Assembly (NCBI RefSeq): GCF_029869545.1
Contig: NZ_JARWQD010000211.1
Location: forward strand, 1 to 33,157
Direction of reading: 5' to 3'
Source of the DNA: Nocardia wallacei
Lineage (GTDB): Bacteria > Actinomycetota > Actinomycetes > Mycobacteriales > Mycobacteriaceae
Length of the DNA stretch: 33,157 nucleotides
Of the stretch, positions 1-7,046 are shown one piece after another (position 1 is the first letter of the stretch; each line of letters begins with the position of its first letter). The notes under the pieces are model-generated. The model was not told the DNA's origin, did not search any database, and saw only the letters and a program-made list of their open reading frames with translations. A program made the position numbers and the translations under genes.

Positions 1-69
1 GGCGAGAACAGCGCGGGCGCTGCCGGGCCGATGCAGTTCCTGTCCGGCACCTTCGACAGCGTCGTCGAC
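1..69 (+). CDS. Partial lytic-transglycosylase-like protein (left edge)
   Basis: Frame 1 reads in from beyond the left edge and encodes about 23 residues, including SAGAAGPMQFLSGTF. This resembles the GPMQF-x3-TF/TW segment of actinobacterial transglycosylase SLT/lysozyme-like domains, which cleave peptidoglycan glycan strands. Family resemblance is from memory and rests on a very short stretch. The frame then enters a 25-nt run of C and cannot be trusted further, so neither start nor true end is visible. It would be convergent with the marR gene that follows. Confidence 0.4.
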
Positions 70-163
70 CCCCCCCCCCCCCCCCCCCCCCCCGCGGCCC
101 CCCCCCCCGGGGGGCCCGCGGCCCCCCCCCCCGGGCCCGCGCCCCCCACGCGTTTCCCGGCCT
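69..163. other. Homopolymeric C/G tract, probable contig-end artefact
   Basis: A run of 25 C (69-93) is followed by further C and G blocks (for example C at 98-108 and 122-132). Nothing like it occurs in the interior of the window, but similar sequence recurs at the right edge. This is most simply explained by low-quality or mis-assembled contig ends. No gene is called here. Confidence 0.7.
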
Positions 164-673
164 CTACGGGATTTCCCGGTCCGGCAGACCGGTACCACCG
201 GCTGCGGTGGCGAGATGAGTGTTGATGCGGTTGAGCAGATCGAACAGCCGGGTGCGTTCGTCGGGGTCGAGCGGGGTCATGATGTGCTCGTTGACGCCGT
301 CGAGGACACGGTCGAGTTCGGCGAGGCGGCGCCGGCCGTGCTCGGTGATGGTGATGACGTTGCGACGCTTGTCGGCAGGGTCGGGCGCGCGGCGGACCGA
401 CCCCCCGTCCTCGAGGTCGTTGAGGACGGACACCAGGTCGCTCCTGTAGACGCTGGTCCGGTCGGACAGCCCCGCCTGGCTCATGGGACCGAACTCGGCG
501 AGGGCGGCCAGCACCACGAAGTGGTCCTTGCGTGCGCCCGCCGCCCGCAGCGCGTCACGCGAGACACGGGTCATCTGAGCGGCGGTCATCGAGGCGAGGC
601 GGGAGAGCTGCCGCTTCAGCCGAGCCGGGGTTCCGGCACCGGGATCGAACCGCAGTTCCTCGCCAGTCTCCAT
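164..673 (-). CDS. MarR-family transcriptional regulator
   Basis: This 169-residue protein has the normal MarR length. The winged-helix domain spans roughly residues 45-120. Its recognition region is followed by the conserved wing D101-K-R-R-N-V-I-T-I-T (D-x-R-x5-L/IT type). MarR proteins are dimeric repressors, usually released by small phenolic or oxidative ligands. The ATG at 671-673 is chosen because the MarR homology starts right after it; an open frame continues further upstream but only antisense to the divergent gene. Two identical-arm palindromes in the intergenic region (696-710 and 737-751) are its likely operators. The SnoaL-like gene is therefore the likely target, along with its own promoter. 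The ligand cannot be told from sequence. Confidence 0.9.
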   Translation of the reverse strand: METGEELRFDPGAGTPARLKRQLSRLASMTAAQMTRVSRDALRAAGARKDHFVVLAALAEFGPMSQAGLSDRTSVYRSDLVSVLNDLEDGGSVRRAPDPADKRRNVITITEHGRRRLAELDRVLDGVNEHIMTPLDPDERTRLFDLLNRINTHLATAAGGTGLPDREIP

Positions 674-691
674 GACCGAAGCGTACCGCAC

Positions 692-720
692 TTGCGTTAG
701 TGCCACTAACGATCTACATT
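692..720 (+). promoter_or_regulatory. Predicted promoter of the SnoaL-like gene
   Basis: TTGCGT (692-697) and TACATT (715-720) are separated by 17 bp. The first MarR-type palindrome lies between the two hexamers and the second lies just past the expected start point near 727, an arrangement that fits repression. Prediction from sequence only. Confidence 0.45.
696..710. promoter_or_regulatory. MarR operator 1 (GTTAGTGCCACTAAC)
   Basis: Perfect palindrome with 7-bp arms around one central base. It is the same as operator 2 except for that centre base. It lies between the divergent marR and SnoaL-like genes. Confidence 0.75.
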
Positions 721-736
721 CATTTATGTCACTAAC

Positions 737-751
737 GTTAGTGGCACTAAC
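737..751. promoter_or_regulatory. MarR operator 2 (GTTAGTGGCACTAAC)
   Basis: Second copy of the palindrome, 41 bp centre-to-centre from operator 1, about four helical turns. It overlaps another palindrome, CACTAACGTTAGTG at 730-743, so a half-site is shared and three half-sites are stacked here. Confidence 0.75.
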
Positions 752-769
752 TGACCGCAGGAGACCGTC

Positions 770-1201
770 ATGACCAGCACCGATGCCCTGATCCGCGACC
801 TCGCCGACCGCGCCGAACTGACCGAGCTCGTCGCCCGCCACAGCCTGTGGGTCGACGAGGGATTCGCCGACACCGACCGGCTCTTCACCGAGGACGTCGT
901 GGTCACCTCCGTCCGAGGGGAAGCGCACGGGATCGAGGCGCTCACGGCCCTCGCGCGCAAGGGTCACGACGCGTACGCCCGCACCCTGCACCACAAGAGC
1001 GACATCGTCATCGAGATCGACGGTGACACCGCGACGGTGCGGGCGCACGACCTCGCCGTCTACGTCCTCGACGACAAGACCGAGGCCCTCGCGGCGGCGA
1101 TCCACCGCTACGGAGCACGCCGCAGCACCGACGGCTGGCGCTTCGACCGCCTCGACGTGTCACCGGTGGCGCTGACCGAAGCGCTGGACCGGGCTCTCTA
1201 G
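770..1201 (+). CDS. SnoaL-like (NTF2 fold) protein
   Basis: This 143-residue protein has the pattern of the SnoaL_4/NTF2-like fold. An N-terminal helix carries L-x-x-R-A-E-L-x-E-L-V-A-R-H, then comes F-x-D-x-D-x-L-F-T-E-D-V-V, then a beta-rich half ending in R-x-x-D-G-W-R-F-D-R-L. Such proteins are small cavity-forming enzymes or ligand binders; the substrate cannot be predicted. The ATG at 770 has a purine-rich site (GCAGGAGA, 757-764). It is transcribed divergently from marR across the twin operators and is probably derepressed by the MarR ligand. It converges with the GNAT gene downstream. Confidence 0.85.
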   Translation: MTSTDALIRDLADRAELTELVARHSLWVDEGFADTDRLFTEDVVVTSVRGEAHGIEALTALARKGHDAYARTLHHKSDIVIEIDGDTATVRAHDLAVYVLDDKTEALAAAIHRYGARRSTDGWRFDRLDVSPVALTEALDRAL

Positions 1202-1282
1202 GCCGATCGGAACCGAGGAAATACGCACCGCGTGCTCCGCCGCGACAACGAAAGAGGCAGCCATGTCCACCCGGGCGAGTTG

Positions 1283-1747
1283 TCAGGCGCCGAGGGTGCG
1301 CGCGAGGAGCATCGTCGCGGGGCCGAACTCCGCCCGGCGGTAGAAGGGCACCGATCGTTCGGTGGGAGACAGCACAATTCGGGCGCAACCGCGGTCCTGG
1401 GCGTGCGTGATCACGGCGTCGAGCAGTGCCGCGCCGATACCTCGGCCGCGATGCTCGGCGAGCACGAATGCGTTGGCGAGGTAGCCCCATCGCGACCCGG
1501 GTCGGCCTGGCCGGGGCATGCGTTCGAAGATGGCGAGGTTCACCATGCCGATGGCGTCGTTGTCGATCTCCGCCAGGAATGTCGTGCGATGTGGTGATTC
1601 GGCGGCGTACCACTCGGCGAATCGTGCGTCGAATCCGGGATCCTCGAGCGGTCGGCCCGCTTGCTCCTCCGCCCATCGTCTGCGCAGTTGTGCCAGCGCT
1701 GGAGCGTCACGGGCGTCGCACTGTCGTATGGCGACCATACCGGTCAT
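1283..1747 (-). CDS. GNAT family N-acetyltransferase
   Basis: This 154-residue protein transfers an acetyl group from acetyl-CoA to an unknown amine. The acetyl-CoA loop is clear at residues 100-105 (R-G-R-G-I-G), preceded by the beta-4 strand Y-L-A-N-A-F-V-L. The C-terminal part has the usual S-x-x-x-V-P-F-Y-R-R-A-E-F. The start at 1747 is preferred because GAGG lies about 8 nt upstream of that ATG. An in-frame ATG at 1777 has no comparable site, and the ATG at 1738 is also possible. The gene is divergent from the TetR-controlled operon starting at 1888, so the operator at 1839-1864 might influence both directions. Confidence 0.88.
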   Translation of the reverse strand: MTGMVAIRQCDARDAPALAQLRRRWAEEQAGRPLEDPGFDARFAEWYAAESPHRTTFLAEIDNDAIGMVNLAIFERMPRPGRPGSRWGYLANAFVLAEHRGRGIGAALLDAVITHAQDRGCARIVLSPTERSVPFYRRAEFGPATMLLARTLGA

Positions 1748-1807
1748 CGGCCTGTCCTCATCTCTGTCGGTAGTCATGTCGCTGATGCCGTCGTTCGGTA
1801 GTCCGGC

Positions 1808-1837
1808 TTGACGCGTGTAGTGCCGCAACTCTATCGT
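1808..1837 (+). promoter_or_regulatory. Predicted promoter of the SnoaL/MDR/TetR operon
   Basis: TTGACG (1808-1813) and TATCGT (1832-1837) are 18 bp apart. The expected start point, near 1844, falls inside the palindromic operator at 1839-1864. Confidence 0.5.
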
Positions 1838-1838
1838 G

Positions 1839-1864
1839 AAATCGAGACAGATCGGTCTCGATTT
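1839..1864. promoter_or_regulatory. TetR-type operator
   Basis: Inverted repeat AAATCGAGAC-N6-GTCTCGATTT with perfect 10-bp arms. The AGAC-N6-GTCT core is of the form bound by many TetR/AcrR repressors. The last gene of the downstream operon encodes a TetR protein, so autoregulation is the obvious reading. Assignment of the protein to the site is inferred. Confidence 0.7.
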
Positions 1865-1887
1865 TGGATGATGGAGGCGGGTGGCAC

Positions 1888-2334
1888 ATGGTTGCGCAGG
1901 GCCTCGACGCGAAGGAAGCCGTCGAGATCGTGGAACAGTTGGCACGGGCGAAGAGTCGGCAGGATGTGGCGGGCGCGATGGCGGTGTATCACCCGGACGC
2001 CGTGCTCGAATCCCCTTCGCTCGGAACCCGCTACGTCGGTACCGAGGTCGAAGGCGCGATCAAGGGGTGGTTCGCCTTCGCGCCGGACTACGAGGTCCGG
2101 CTGGAGGGGCACGGGCTCGACGGTGACACGCTGTGCTGCTGGGGCGAGATCGCCTTCACTCCGGCGTTCACGTTCGCAGGCGCGGTGCCCAACGGCCACC
2201 GGGTGACGGTACCGGTCTTCATTCTGTTCCGGTTCCGCGACAGCCGCGTGAGCTGGGAGAGCTTCCATTTCGACGTCGCCGGAGTCGCGCGCGGGTGCGG
2301 CGTCGACGCGACCGCTCTGGTTCGGGCGTCGTGA
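1888..2334 (+). CDS. SnoaL-like (NTF2 fold) protein, first gene of TetR operon
   Basis: This 148-residue protein contains the NTF2-like pattern A-x-x-Y-H-P-D-A-V-L-E-S-P, a G-x-x-x-I-x-x-W-F-x-F-x-P-D helix-strand, and the late strands R-V-T-V-P-V-F-I-L-F-R-F. Relatives are cyclases, isomerases or ligand carriers; no specific substrate can be named. The ATG at 1888 is chosen because a strong GGAGGCGGG site (1873-1881) precedes it; an in-frame TTG at 1864 lies inside the operator. Its stop overlaps a possible GTG start of the next gene (GTGA at 2331-2334), which suggests coupled translation with the oxidoreductase. Confidence 0.85.
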   Translation: MVAQGLDAKEAVEIVEQLARAKSRQDVAGAMAVYHPDAVLESPSLGTRYVGTEVEGAIKGWFAFAPDYEVRLEGHGLDGDTLCCWGEIAFTPAFTFAGAVPNGHRVTVPVFILFRFRDSRVSWESFHFDVAGVARGCGVDATALVRAS

Positions 2335-2366
2335 TCGTCGGCGCGCGGCGGCCGAGCACCGCGACC

Positions 2367-3311
2367 ATGCGTGCGGCCCGGCACGAACAGTGGGGATCAC
2401 CGCTCGAGCTCGGCGACCTCCCGCGGCCGGAACCCGCCGCCGGAGAGGTTCGCATCGCGGTGCGGGCGACCAGCGTGAACCCGATCGACATGCACACCGG
2501 CGCGAATTCCGGGTACGAGCAGTCCATGCGGCTGCCCTGCATTCCCGGATGGGACGTCGCCGGTGTGGTGGATGCGGTGGGATACGGAGTGACCCGCCAT
2601 GCCGTGGGCGACCGCCTCTACGGCCTGGCCTGGTTCCCCTACCCCGCGGGCACCTACGCCGAATACATGACCGTTCCCGCGTATCACCTGGTGCCGATGC
2701 CGCGCACGGCGTCCTTCGTGGAGGCGGCGTGCCTGCCGATGGCCGCGGTGACGGCGTGGCAGATGCTCGACGCCGTCGGAGCGCGTACCGGTCGGCACGT
2801 CCTGGTCAGCGGAGCATCCGGCGGCGTGGGTCACCTCGCGGTGCAACTGGCGGTCGCGCGCGGCGCCACGGTCACCGCCCTGGCCCGGCCCGAGCACCAC
2901 GCGACACTGCGCGACCTCGGCGCGCACACGTGCGTGGACTACACCGACCCCGGCGCCGTCATCGCGATCGGAAAGGCCGACGCCGCAATCGATCTCGTGG
3001 GGTTCGCATTCGGTGCCTCGCTGTTCGACCAGGTGACATCCGGCGGCACGATCGCGCTCGCGACCGCCTGGTCGATCCAGGGGTATCGGGCACTCGCGGC
3101 CGAGCGCGGTATCCACGTGGCCTCCTGCCTCGTGGAACCCGACCCCGTGGCGCTCGCGGCGATCGCGGAGCTGGTCGATTCGGGCGCGGTGCGCGTCGTG
3201 GTCGGCGCCGAGTTCGAGCTGGCCGACGCCGCCGAGGCTCAGCGATGGGTCACCGACCGTCGCGGCTTCGGCAAGACCGCGATCGTGGTGAACCCACCGG
3301 AGGGTGCATGA
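2367..3311 (+). CDS. Zinc-independent MDR family NAD(P)-dependent oxidoreductase
   Basis: The 314-residue product has a GroES-like N-terminal half with S-V-N-P-I-D (36-41) and a Rossmann half with the nucleotide loop S-G-A-S-G-G-V-G (148-155). It lacks the cysteine cluster of zinc alcohol dehydrogenases and is of the quinone-oxidoreductase/enoyl-reductase type. It probably reduces an alpha,beta-unsaturated carbonyl or quinone using NADPH; the substrate is unknown. ATG 2367 matches the usual M-R-A start of the family. GTG 2331, overlapping the upstream stop, would add 12 residues and is the main alternative. The 3' end overlaps tetR by ATGA. Confidence 0.9.
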   Translation: MRAARHEQWGSPLELGDLPRPEPAAGEVRIAVRATSVNPIDMHTGANSGYEQSMRLPCIPGWDVAGVVDAVGYGVTRHAVGDRLYGLAWFPYPAGTYAEYMTVPAYHLVPMPRTASFVEAACLPMAAVTAWQMLDAVGARTGRHVLVSGASGGVGHLAVQLAVARGATVTALARPEHHATLRDLGAHTCVDYTDPGAVIAIGKADAAIDLVGFAFGASLFDQVTSGGTIALATAWSIQGYRALAAERGIHVASCLVEPDPVALAAIAELVDSGAVRVVVGAEFELADAAEAQRWVTDRRGFGKTAIVVNPPEGA

Positions 3312-3916
3312 GCGAAAAGCCCAAGCAGCTGCGCGGTATCGCGGTGCGCGACAAGCTCGTCGACATCGCGACCGACCTGTTCTACGACAACGGTGTCCGT
3401 GCGATCGGTGTCGACGAGGTCGTGCGACGGGCGGGGATGGCCAAAGCCAGCCTGTATCGGTGGTTCCCCACCAAGGACGACCTCGTCCTCGCCGTGCTGC
3501 ACCAGCGCGACGAGAGGTTCTGGGCCAAGTGGGACCAGACCGCGGCGAGCCACCCCGACGCACGCGCCGAGCTCGAAGCCCAGCTCGCCTGGATCCAGGC
3601 GGTGGCCACGCGTGAGGGCTACCGCGGCTGCGCGTTCGTCAACACGGCCGCGGAATTCGGAGACGAGCGATCGGCGGATCGAATCCGGCAGCGGTGCGCC
3701 GCGCACGAACACGAACTCGCGCGACGGCTGCGCACGCTCACCGCACGCCTCGGCGTCGCCGACCCCGACCGCCTCGCCGACCAACTCCACATCGCCATCG
3801 TCGGCACCTTCGCCGTCGGCGGCATCTACCCGGCAGGCGGCCCGGCGATCCGGCTGCGGACATTGGCCGGGGATCTGCTCGCGCAAAACGAAATGCATCA
3901 AACTGATTTGATGTAA
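3308..3916 (+). CDS. TetR/AcrR-family repressor, last gene of operon
   Basis: The 202-residue protein has a TetR DNA-binding domain at about residues 15-65. Key segments are A-T-D-L-F-Y-D-N-G-V-R-A-I-G-V-D-E-V and R-A-G-M-A-K-A-S-L-Y-R-W-F-P-T-K-D-D-L. The C-terminal part should form the ligand pocket. It begins with ATGA overlapping the oxidoreductase stop and has GGAGGG at 3299-3304. The palindrome at 1839-1864 in front of the operon is its likely operator, making a small autoregulated detoxification module. The -10 region and palindrome of the next gene lie within its last codons. Confidence 0.92.
   Translation: MSEKPKQLRGIAVRDKLVDIATDLFYDNGVRAIGVDEVVRRAGMAKASLYRWFPTKDDLVLAVLHQRDERFWAKWDQTAASHPDARAELEAQLAWIQAVATREGYRGCAFVNTAAEFGDERSADRIRQRCAAHEHELARRLRTLTARLGVADPDRLADQLHIAIVGTFAVGGIYPAGGPAIRLRTLAGDLLAQNEMHQTDLM
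3896..3913. promoter_or_regulatory. ArsR-type operator (CATCAAA-N4-TTTGATG)
   Basis: Perfect inverted repeat with 7-bp arms. ATCAA-N6-TTGAT is the form of many actinobacterial ArsR/SmtB boxes. It overlaps or abuts possible -10 hexamers TGTAAT (3912-3917) or TAATCT (3914-3919). The following GTG (3927) sits where transcription would begin, so the mRNA may be leaderless. The site lies inside the 3' end of the tetR gene. Confidence 0.7.
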
Positions 3917-3926
3917 TCTGGGGAAG

Positions 3927-4649
3927 GTGGCGACCGGTCGAGCAGCGGTTCCGTTGTTGATGCGGATGGCGGCGCATCCGTTGCGATGGGCGCTGATGAG
4001 CGAGCTGGCCAGCAGCGATCGCCGAGTGCGGGAGCTGGTGGCCGCTGTCGGTGAGCCGCAGAACCTGGTGTCCTATCACCTGCGGCTGTTGCGGGCGGCG
4101 GGGCTGGTCGGCGCGCGGCGCAGCAGTTTCGACGGGCGCGACAGCTACTACCATCTCGATCTCGCCCGCTGCGCGACGGCTTTCGGCGACGCCGCCGCCG
4201 CACTGCATCCGGCGCTGGCGCCCGCGGCGCGTGCGTGGCCCGCCGACAGTGCCGTGCTGTTCCTGTGCACCGGAAACAGTGCGCGCTCCCCCATCGCCGA
4301 GGCGCTGCTGCGGCGCCGTGTCGAGGGCATCCACGTCGCCAGCGCGGGTAGCCACCCCAGACCGCGCATGCACCCGAATACCGCGCGAGTGCTGCACGAG
4401 GACTACGGCATCGAGCTGGACCCACGGCCGCCACAATCGCTCGCCGCCCTCGGGCAGCGGCGCTTCGACTACGTGATCACCCTGTGCGACAAGATCCGCG
4501 AGCTTCCCCGCGACCACGGCTCGGCCGTGACGACACATTGGAGCCTGCCCGACCCGTCCGCCGCCGCGGACACCGATCGTGCGGCCTACCCCGAATTCCG
4601 GCGGGTCGCACGGGAACTCGATACCCGAATCGGGTTCCTGCCCATATAG
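3927..4649 (+). CDS. ArsR-type HTH fused to low-molecular-weight phosphatase/arsenate reductase domain
   Basis: This 240-residue two-domain protein has an ArsR-like winged helix at about residues 8-90, including L-V-S-Y-H-L-R-L-L-R-A-A-G-L-V. An LMW-PTPase/ArsC fold covers 108-240. The phosphate loop C114-T-G-N-S-A-R120-S matches C-x5-R, and D209 in W-S-L-P-D-P is a candidate general acid. The only other cysteines are C82 and C187, so the classical ELCVCDL arsenite site is absent and the inducer is uncertain. GTG 3927 is the likely, possibly leaderless, start; ATG 3960 is the alternative. An ArsR-type operator directly precedes it, and a VOC gene follows after 19 nt. Confidence 0.88.
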   Translation: MATGRAAVPLLMRMAAHPLRWALMSELASSDRRVRELVAAVGEPQNLVSYHLRLLRAAGLVGARRSSFDGRDSYYHLDLARCATAFGDAAAALHPALAPAARAWPADSAVLFLCTGNSARSPIAEALLRRRVEGIHVASAGSHPRPRMHPNTARVLHEDYGIELDPRPPQSLAALGQRRFDYVITLCDKIRELPRDHGSAVTTHWSLPDPSAAADTDRAAYPEFRRVARELDTRIGFLPI

Positions 4650-4668
4650 AAACCCAGGAGATCCGATC

Positions 4669-5070
4669 ATGGCCACCGAAACCGCCGACCTGCGCGTCCG
4701 CTATCTCGTCGATGATGTGCGCGCGGCGATCGACTTCTACACCACCCATCTCGGTTTCACCGTCGACTTCGACGCCGCGCCCGCCTTCGCGGCGGTGCGC
4801 CGCGGTCCGGTGCAGCTGCTGCTGTCGGGACCCGCAAGTTCCGCGGCACGCCCGATGCCCGACGGCGAAACGCCGAAACCCGGCGGCTGGAACCGCATCC
4901 AGCTCGTCGTCGACGATATCGCCGCCGCTGTCGCACGGTTGCGGTCGGCCGGTGTCACCTTCCGCAACGACATCCTGAGCGGTCCCGGCGGACAACAGGT
5001 CCTGCTGCTCGACCCCGCCGGGAACTTCGTCGAACTCTTCCAACCCGCGCCGCGCGGGGCGGCCCGGTGA
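4669..5070 (+). CDS. VOC (glyoxalase/bleomycin-resistance) family protein
   Basis: The 133-residue protein has two beta-alpha-beta-beta-beta modules: R-Y-L-V-D-D-V-x-A-A-I-D-F-Y-x-x-H-L-G-F at the start and L-L-D-P-A-G-N-F-V-E-L-F-Q-P at the end. VOC proteins are metal-dependent enzymes or drug-binding proteins. The ATG at 4669 has CCAGGAG at 4654-4660. The position 19 nt behind the ArsR-phosphatase fusion suggests co-transcription. It contains no cysteine, so it lacks the vicinal cysteines of the ArsI organoarsenical lyase, and an arsenic role should not be assumed. Confidence 0.88.
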   Translation: MATETADLRVRYLVDDVRAAIDFYTTHLGFTVDFDAAPAFAAVRRGPVQLLLSGPASSAARPMPDGETPKPGGWNRIQLVVDDIAAAVARLRSAGVTFRNDILSGPGGQQVLLLDPAGNFVELFQPAPRGAAR

Positions 5071-5113
5071 CGACGTGCGGCCCGGATCGCCCCCGCGCTC
5101 GGCGTGGTCGACC

Positions 5114-5860
5114 TCAATGCAGGTAGGACGCGCCGTTCACGTCCAGGACCGCCCCTGAACTCCAGGTGGCCTCGGGCGAGGCGAGATATCGCACCGCCGA
5201 AGCGATTTCGGCCGGAGTGGCGACCCGGCCGAACGGGCTCTGCGCCCGCACCTCGTCGGTGACGCGGTGCGCGACCCGCTCCGTGGCGACGAAGCCCGGC
5301 GCGACGGAGGCCACCGCGATGCCGTGCGGCGCCAGCGAGACCGCCAGGGACTGGCCGAGTGCCTGCACCGCCGCCTTGGTGGCACCGTAGGCGGGATGAT
5401 CCGGTTCGCCGCGGAACGCGCCGCGCGAGCCGATGTTCACGATGCGCCCGGGGACGCCCCGGTCGATCATGTGCCGCGCCGCGCAGTAGGACGTGTGCGC
5501 CGTGCCGAGCAGGTTGACCTCGACGGTCTGCCGCCAGACCCGCTGCCATTCCCCGAAATCCGTCGACGGCAGCGGCTGCGGCAGATTCACCGCCGCGTTG
5601 TTCACCAGCACATGTACCGTGCCCAGCGCCGCCACGGCCGCCGCCACGATCGCCTCGGCGCCCGCCGCCGTCCCCACATCGCCGCCGATCAGCGTGTGCC
5701 CGTCCCCCGCCAGGCCCGCCAGCGTCTGCTCGGCCTCCTCCCGCCGCGACGAATAATGCACCGCCACCCGATCCCCGTTCTCGGCGAACGCCGCGGCGAT
5801 CGCCCGCCCGATCCCCCGCGACGCCCCCGTCACCAACACCCCACGACTGTCCTGCACCAT
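5114..5860 (-). CDS. SDR family oxidoreductase
   Basis: This 248-residue classical short-chain dehydrogenase/reductase has the cofactor loop T-G-A-S-R-G-I-G (11-18), N-N-A-A (87-90), structural N116, and the catalytic S145, Y158 and K162 (Y-G-A-T-K). It uses NAD(P)H to interconvert a keto group and an alcohol; FabG-like sequence features do not fix the substrate. The start at 5860 places the glycine motif at the standard position and has a G-rich stretch upstream. It converges with the VOC gene and is divergent from the phytase-like gene. Confidence 0.92.
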   Translation of the reverse strand: MVQDSRGVLVTGASRGIGRAIAAAFAENGDRVAVHYSSRREEAEQTLAGLAGDGHTLIGGDVGTAAGAEAIVAAAVAALGTVHVLVNNAAVNLPQPLPSTDFGEWQRVWRQTVEVNLLGTAHTSYCAARHMIDRGVPGRIVNIGSRGAFRGEPDHPAYGATKAAVQALGQSLAVSLAPHGIAVASVAPGFVATERVAHRVTDEVRAQSPFGRVATPAEIASAVRYLASPEATWSSGAVLDVNGASYLH

Positions 5861-5967
5861 GCCCCCGACCCTGCCATGCCACACGAATCGACCCGCACCC
5901 GCCACGTCCCACACCGCCGCCCGGCTCCCCGAGCGCGGCCGCGACGTGACGGATAGGGTGGTCGATC

Positions 5968-7044
5968 GTGGGTCGCTCCGGACAGGTCTTGATTTTCGCT
6001 TCGTGCACACTGGCATTCACTGCCATTCCGGCCACTGCGGAGACGGCGCCGCCGCCCGTGCGGCTGCTCGGCGAGCAGATCGTCCCGCACGGCCTCGACT
6101 TCGAGGGCACCGCCGTGGGCGGGCTGTCGGGTATCGATTACTCCGCGCGCACCGGCGACTACGTCATGATCAGCGACGACCGGTCCGCGAAGAATCCGGC
6201 ACGGTTCTACACCGCCCGAATTCCGGTGGGCGATACCGGCGTCGGGCCGGTCACGTTCACCGCGACCCATCCGTTGCGGACCCCGGACGGCGGCACCTAT
6301 GCCCCGAACTCCGTCGACCCCGAAGACATCCGGATCGACCCCTGGACCGGCGACTACGTCTGGACCCAGGAGGGTGAACGCCTCGACACCGTCCTCGCCG
6401 ACCCGTCGATCCGCCTCGCCCGCCCGGACGGCGCCTTCGCCGGTGAACTCCCGATCCCCGACAACGAACGCATGCGCCCGGATTCGGGCCCGCAGCGCAA
6501 TGCCGTGCTCGAGGGCGCGACCTACGCCGCGGGCGGCGCACTGCTGGTCAGCTCCGTCGAGGGCCCGCTGCTGCAGGACGGCCCCGAGCCCACCACCGCC
6601 GCGGGCGCACTCACCCGGATCACCGTGCAGGCCCGCTCCGGCCCGCCGCTCGCCCAGTACGCCTACCCGCTGGACCCGCTGTTCGCGGCGGGACGCGGCA
6701 GCAACGGCATCGCGGCCGTCCTCGCCGCCGACCCGCTCGACCCGACGAAATACCTGGTCCTGGAACGGAATTACGTCGAGGGCGCCGGGAACAAGATCCG
6801 CATCTACGAGGCCGACACCGCGGGCGCCACCAACGTCCTCGACGCACCCCTGCAGCAGGCCCGCCCGGTCACCAAACGCCTGCTGGTCGATCTGGCGGAC
6901 GTCGGCCTGCCCGCCGTCGACAATGTCGAGGGCATGACCTGGGGCCCGCGCCTGCCCTCCGGCGAACGCACCCTGGTGCTCGTCAGCGACGACAACTTCT
7001 CCGGCGAGCAGATCACGCAGGTCATCGCGCTCGCCGTCCGCTGA
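5968..7044 (+). CDS. Secreted phytase-like (esterase-like) domain protein
   Basis: The 358-residue precursor has a Sec-type signal peptide of about 24 residues, with a hydrophobic core to A-T-A (22-24) before E-T-A-P-P-P. The mature part matches the phytase-like beta-propeller family (Pfam Phytase-like, from memory). Recognisable segments are G-L-S-G-I-D-Y, I-S-D-D-R-S, D-P-E-D-I-R-I-D-P, R-N-A-V-L-E-G-A-T and the C-terminal N-V-E-G-M-T-W-G-P. Many members are merely annotated esterase-like, so phytase activity is not established. GTG 5968 follows GGATAGGGTGG. Its stop lies 2 bp from the convergent fdxA stop, leaving no room for a separate terminator. Confidence 0.85.
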   Translation: MGRSGQVLIFASCTLAFTAIPATAETAPPPVRLLGEQIVPHGLDFEGTAVGGLSGIDYSARTGDYVMISDDRSAKNPARFYTARIPVGDTGVGPVTFTATHPLRTPDGGTYAPNSVDPEDIRIDPWTGDYVWTQEGERLDTVLADPSIRLARPDGAFAGELPIPDNERMRPDSGPQRNAVLEGATYAAGGALLVSSVEGPLLQDGPEPTTAAGALTRITVQARSGPPLAQYAYPLDPLFAAGRGSNGIAAVLAADPLDPTKYLVLERNYVEGAGNKIRIYEADTAGATNVLDAPLQQARPVTKRLLVDLADVGLPAVDNVEGMTWGPRLPSGERTLVLVSDDNFSGEQITQVIALAVR

Positions 7045-7046
7045 GC

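Noticed and set aside
4669..5070. ArsI organoarsenical lyase
   Set aside because: The VOC protein follows an ArsR-type gene but contains no cysteine, so the vicinal Cys arsenic site is missing.
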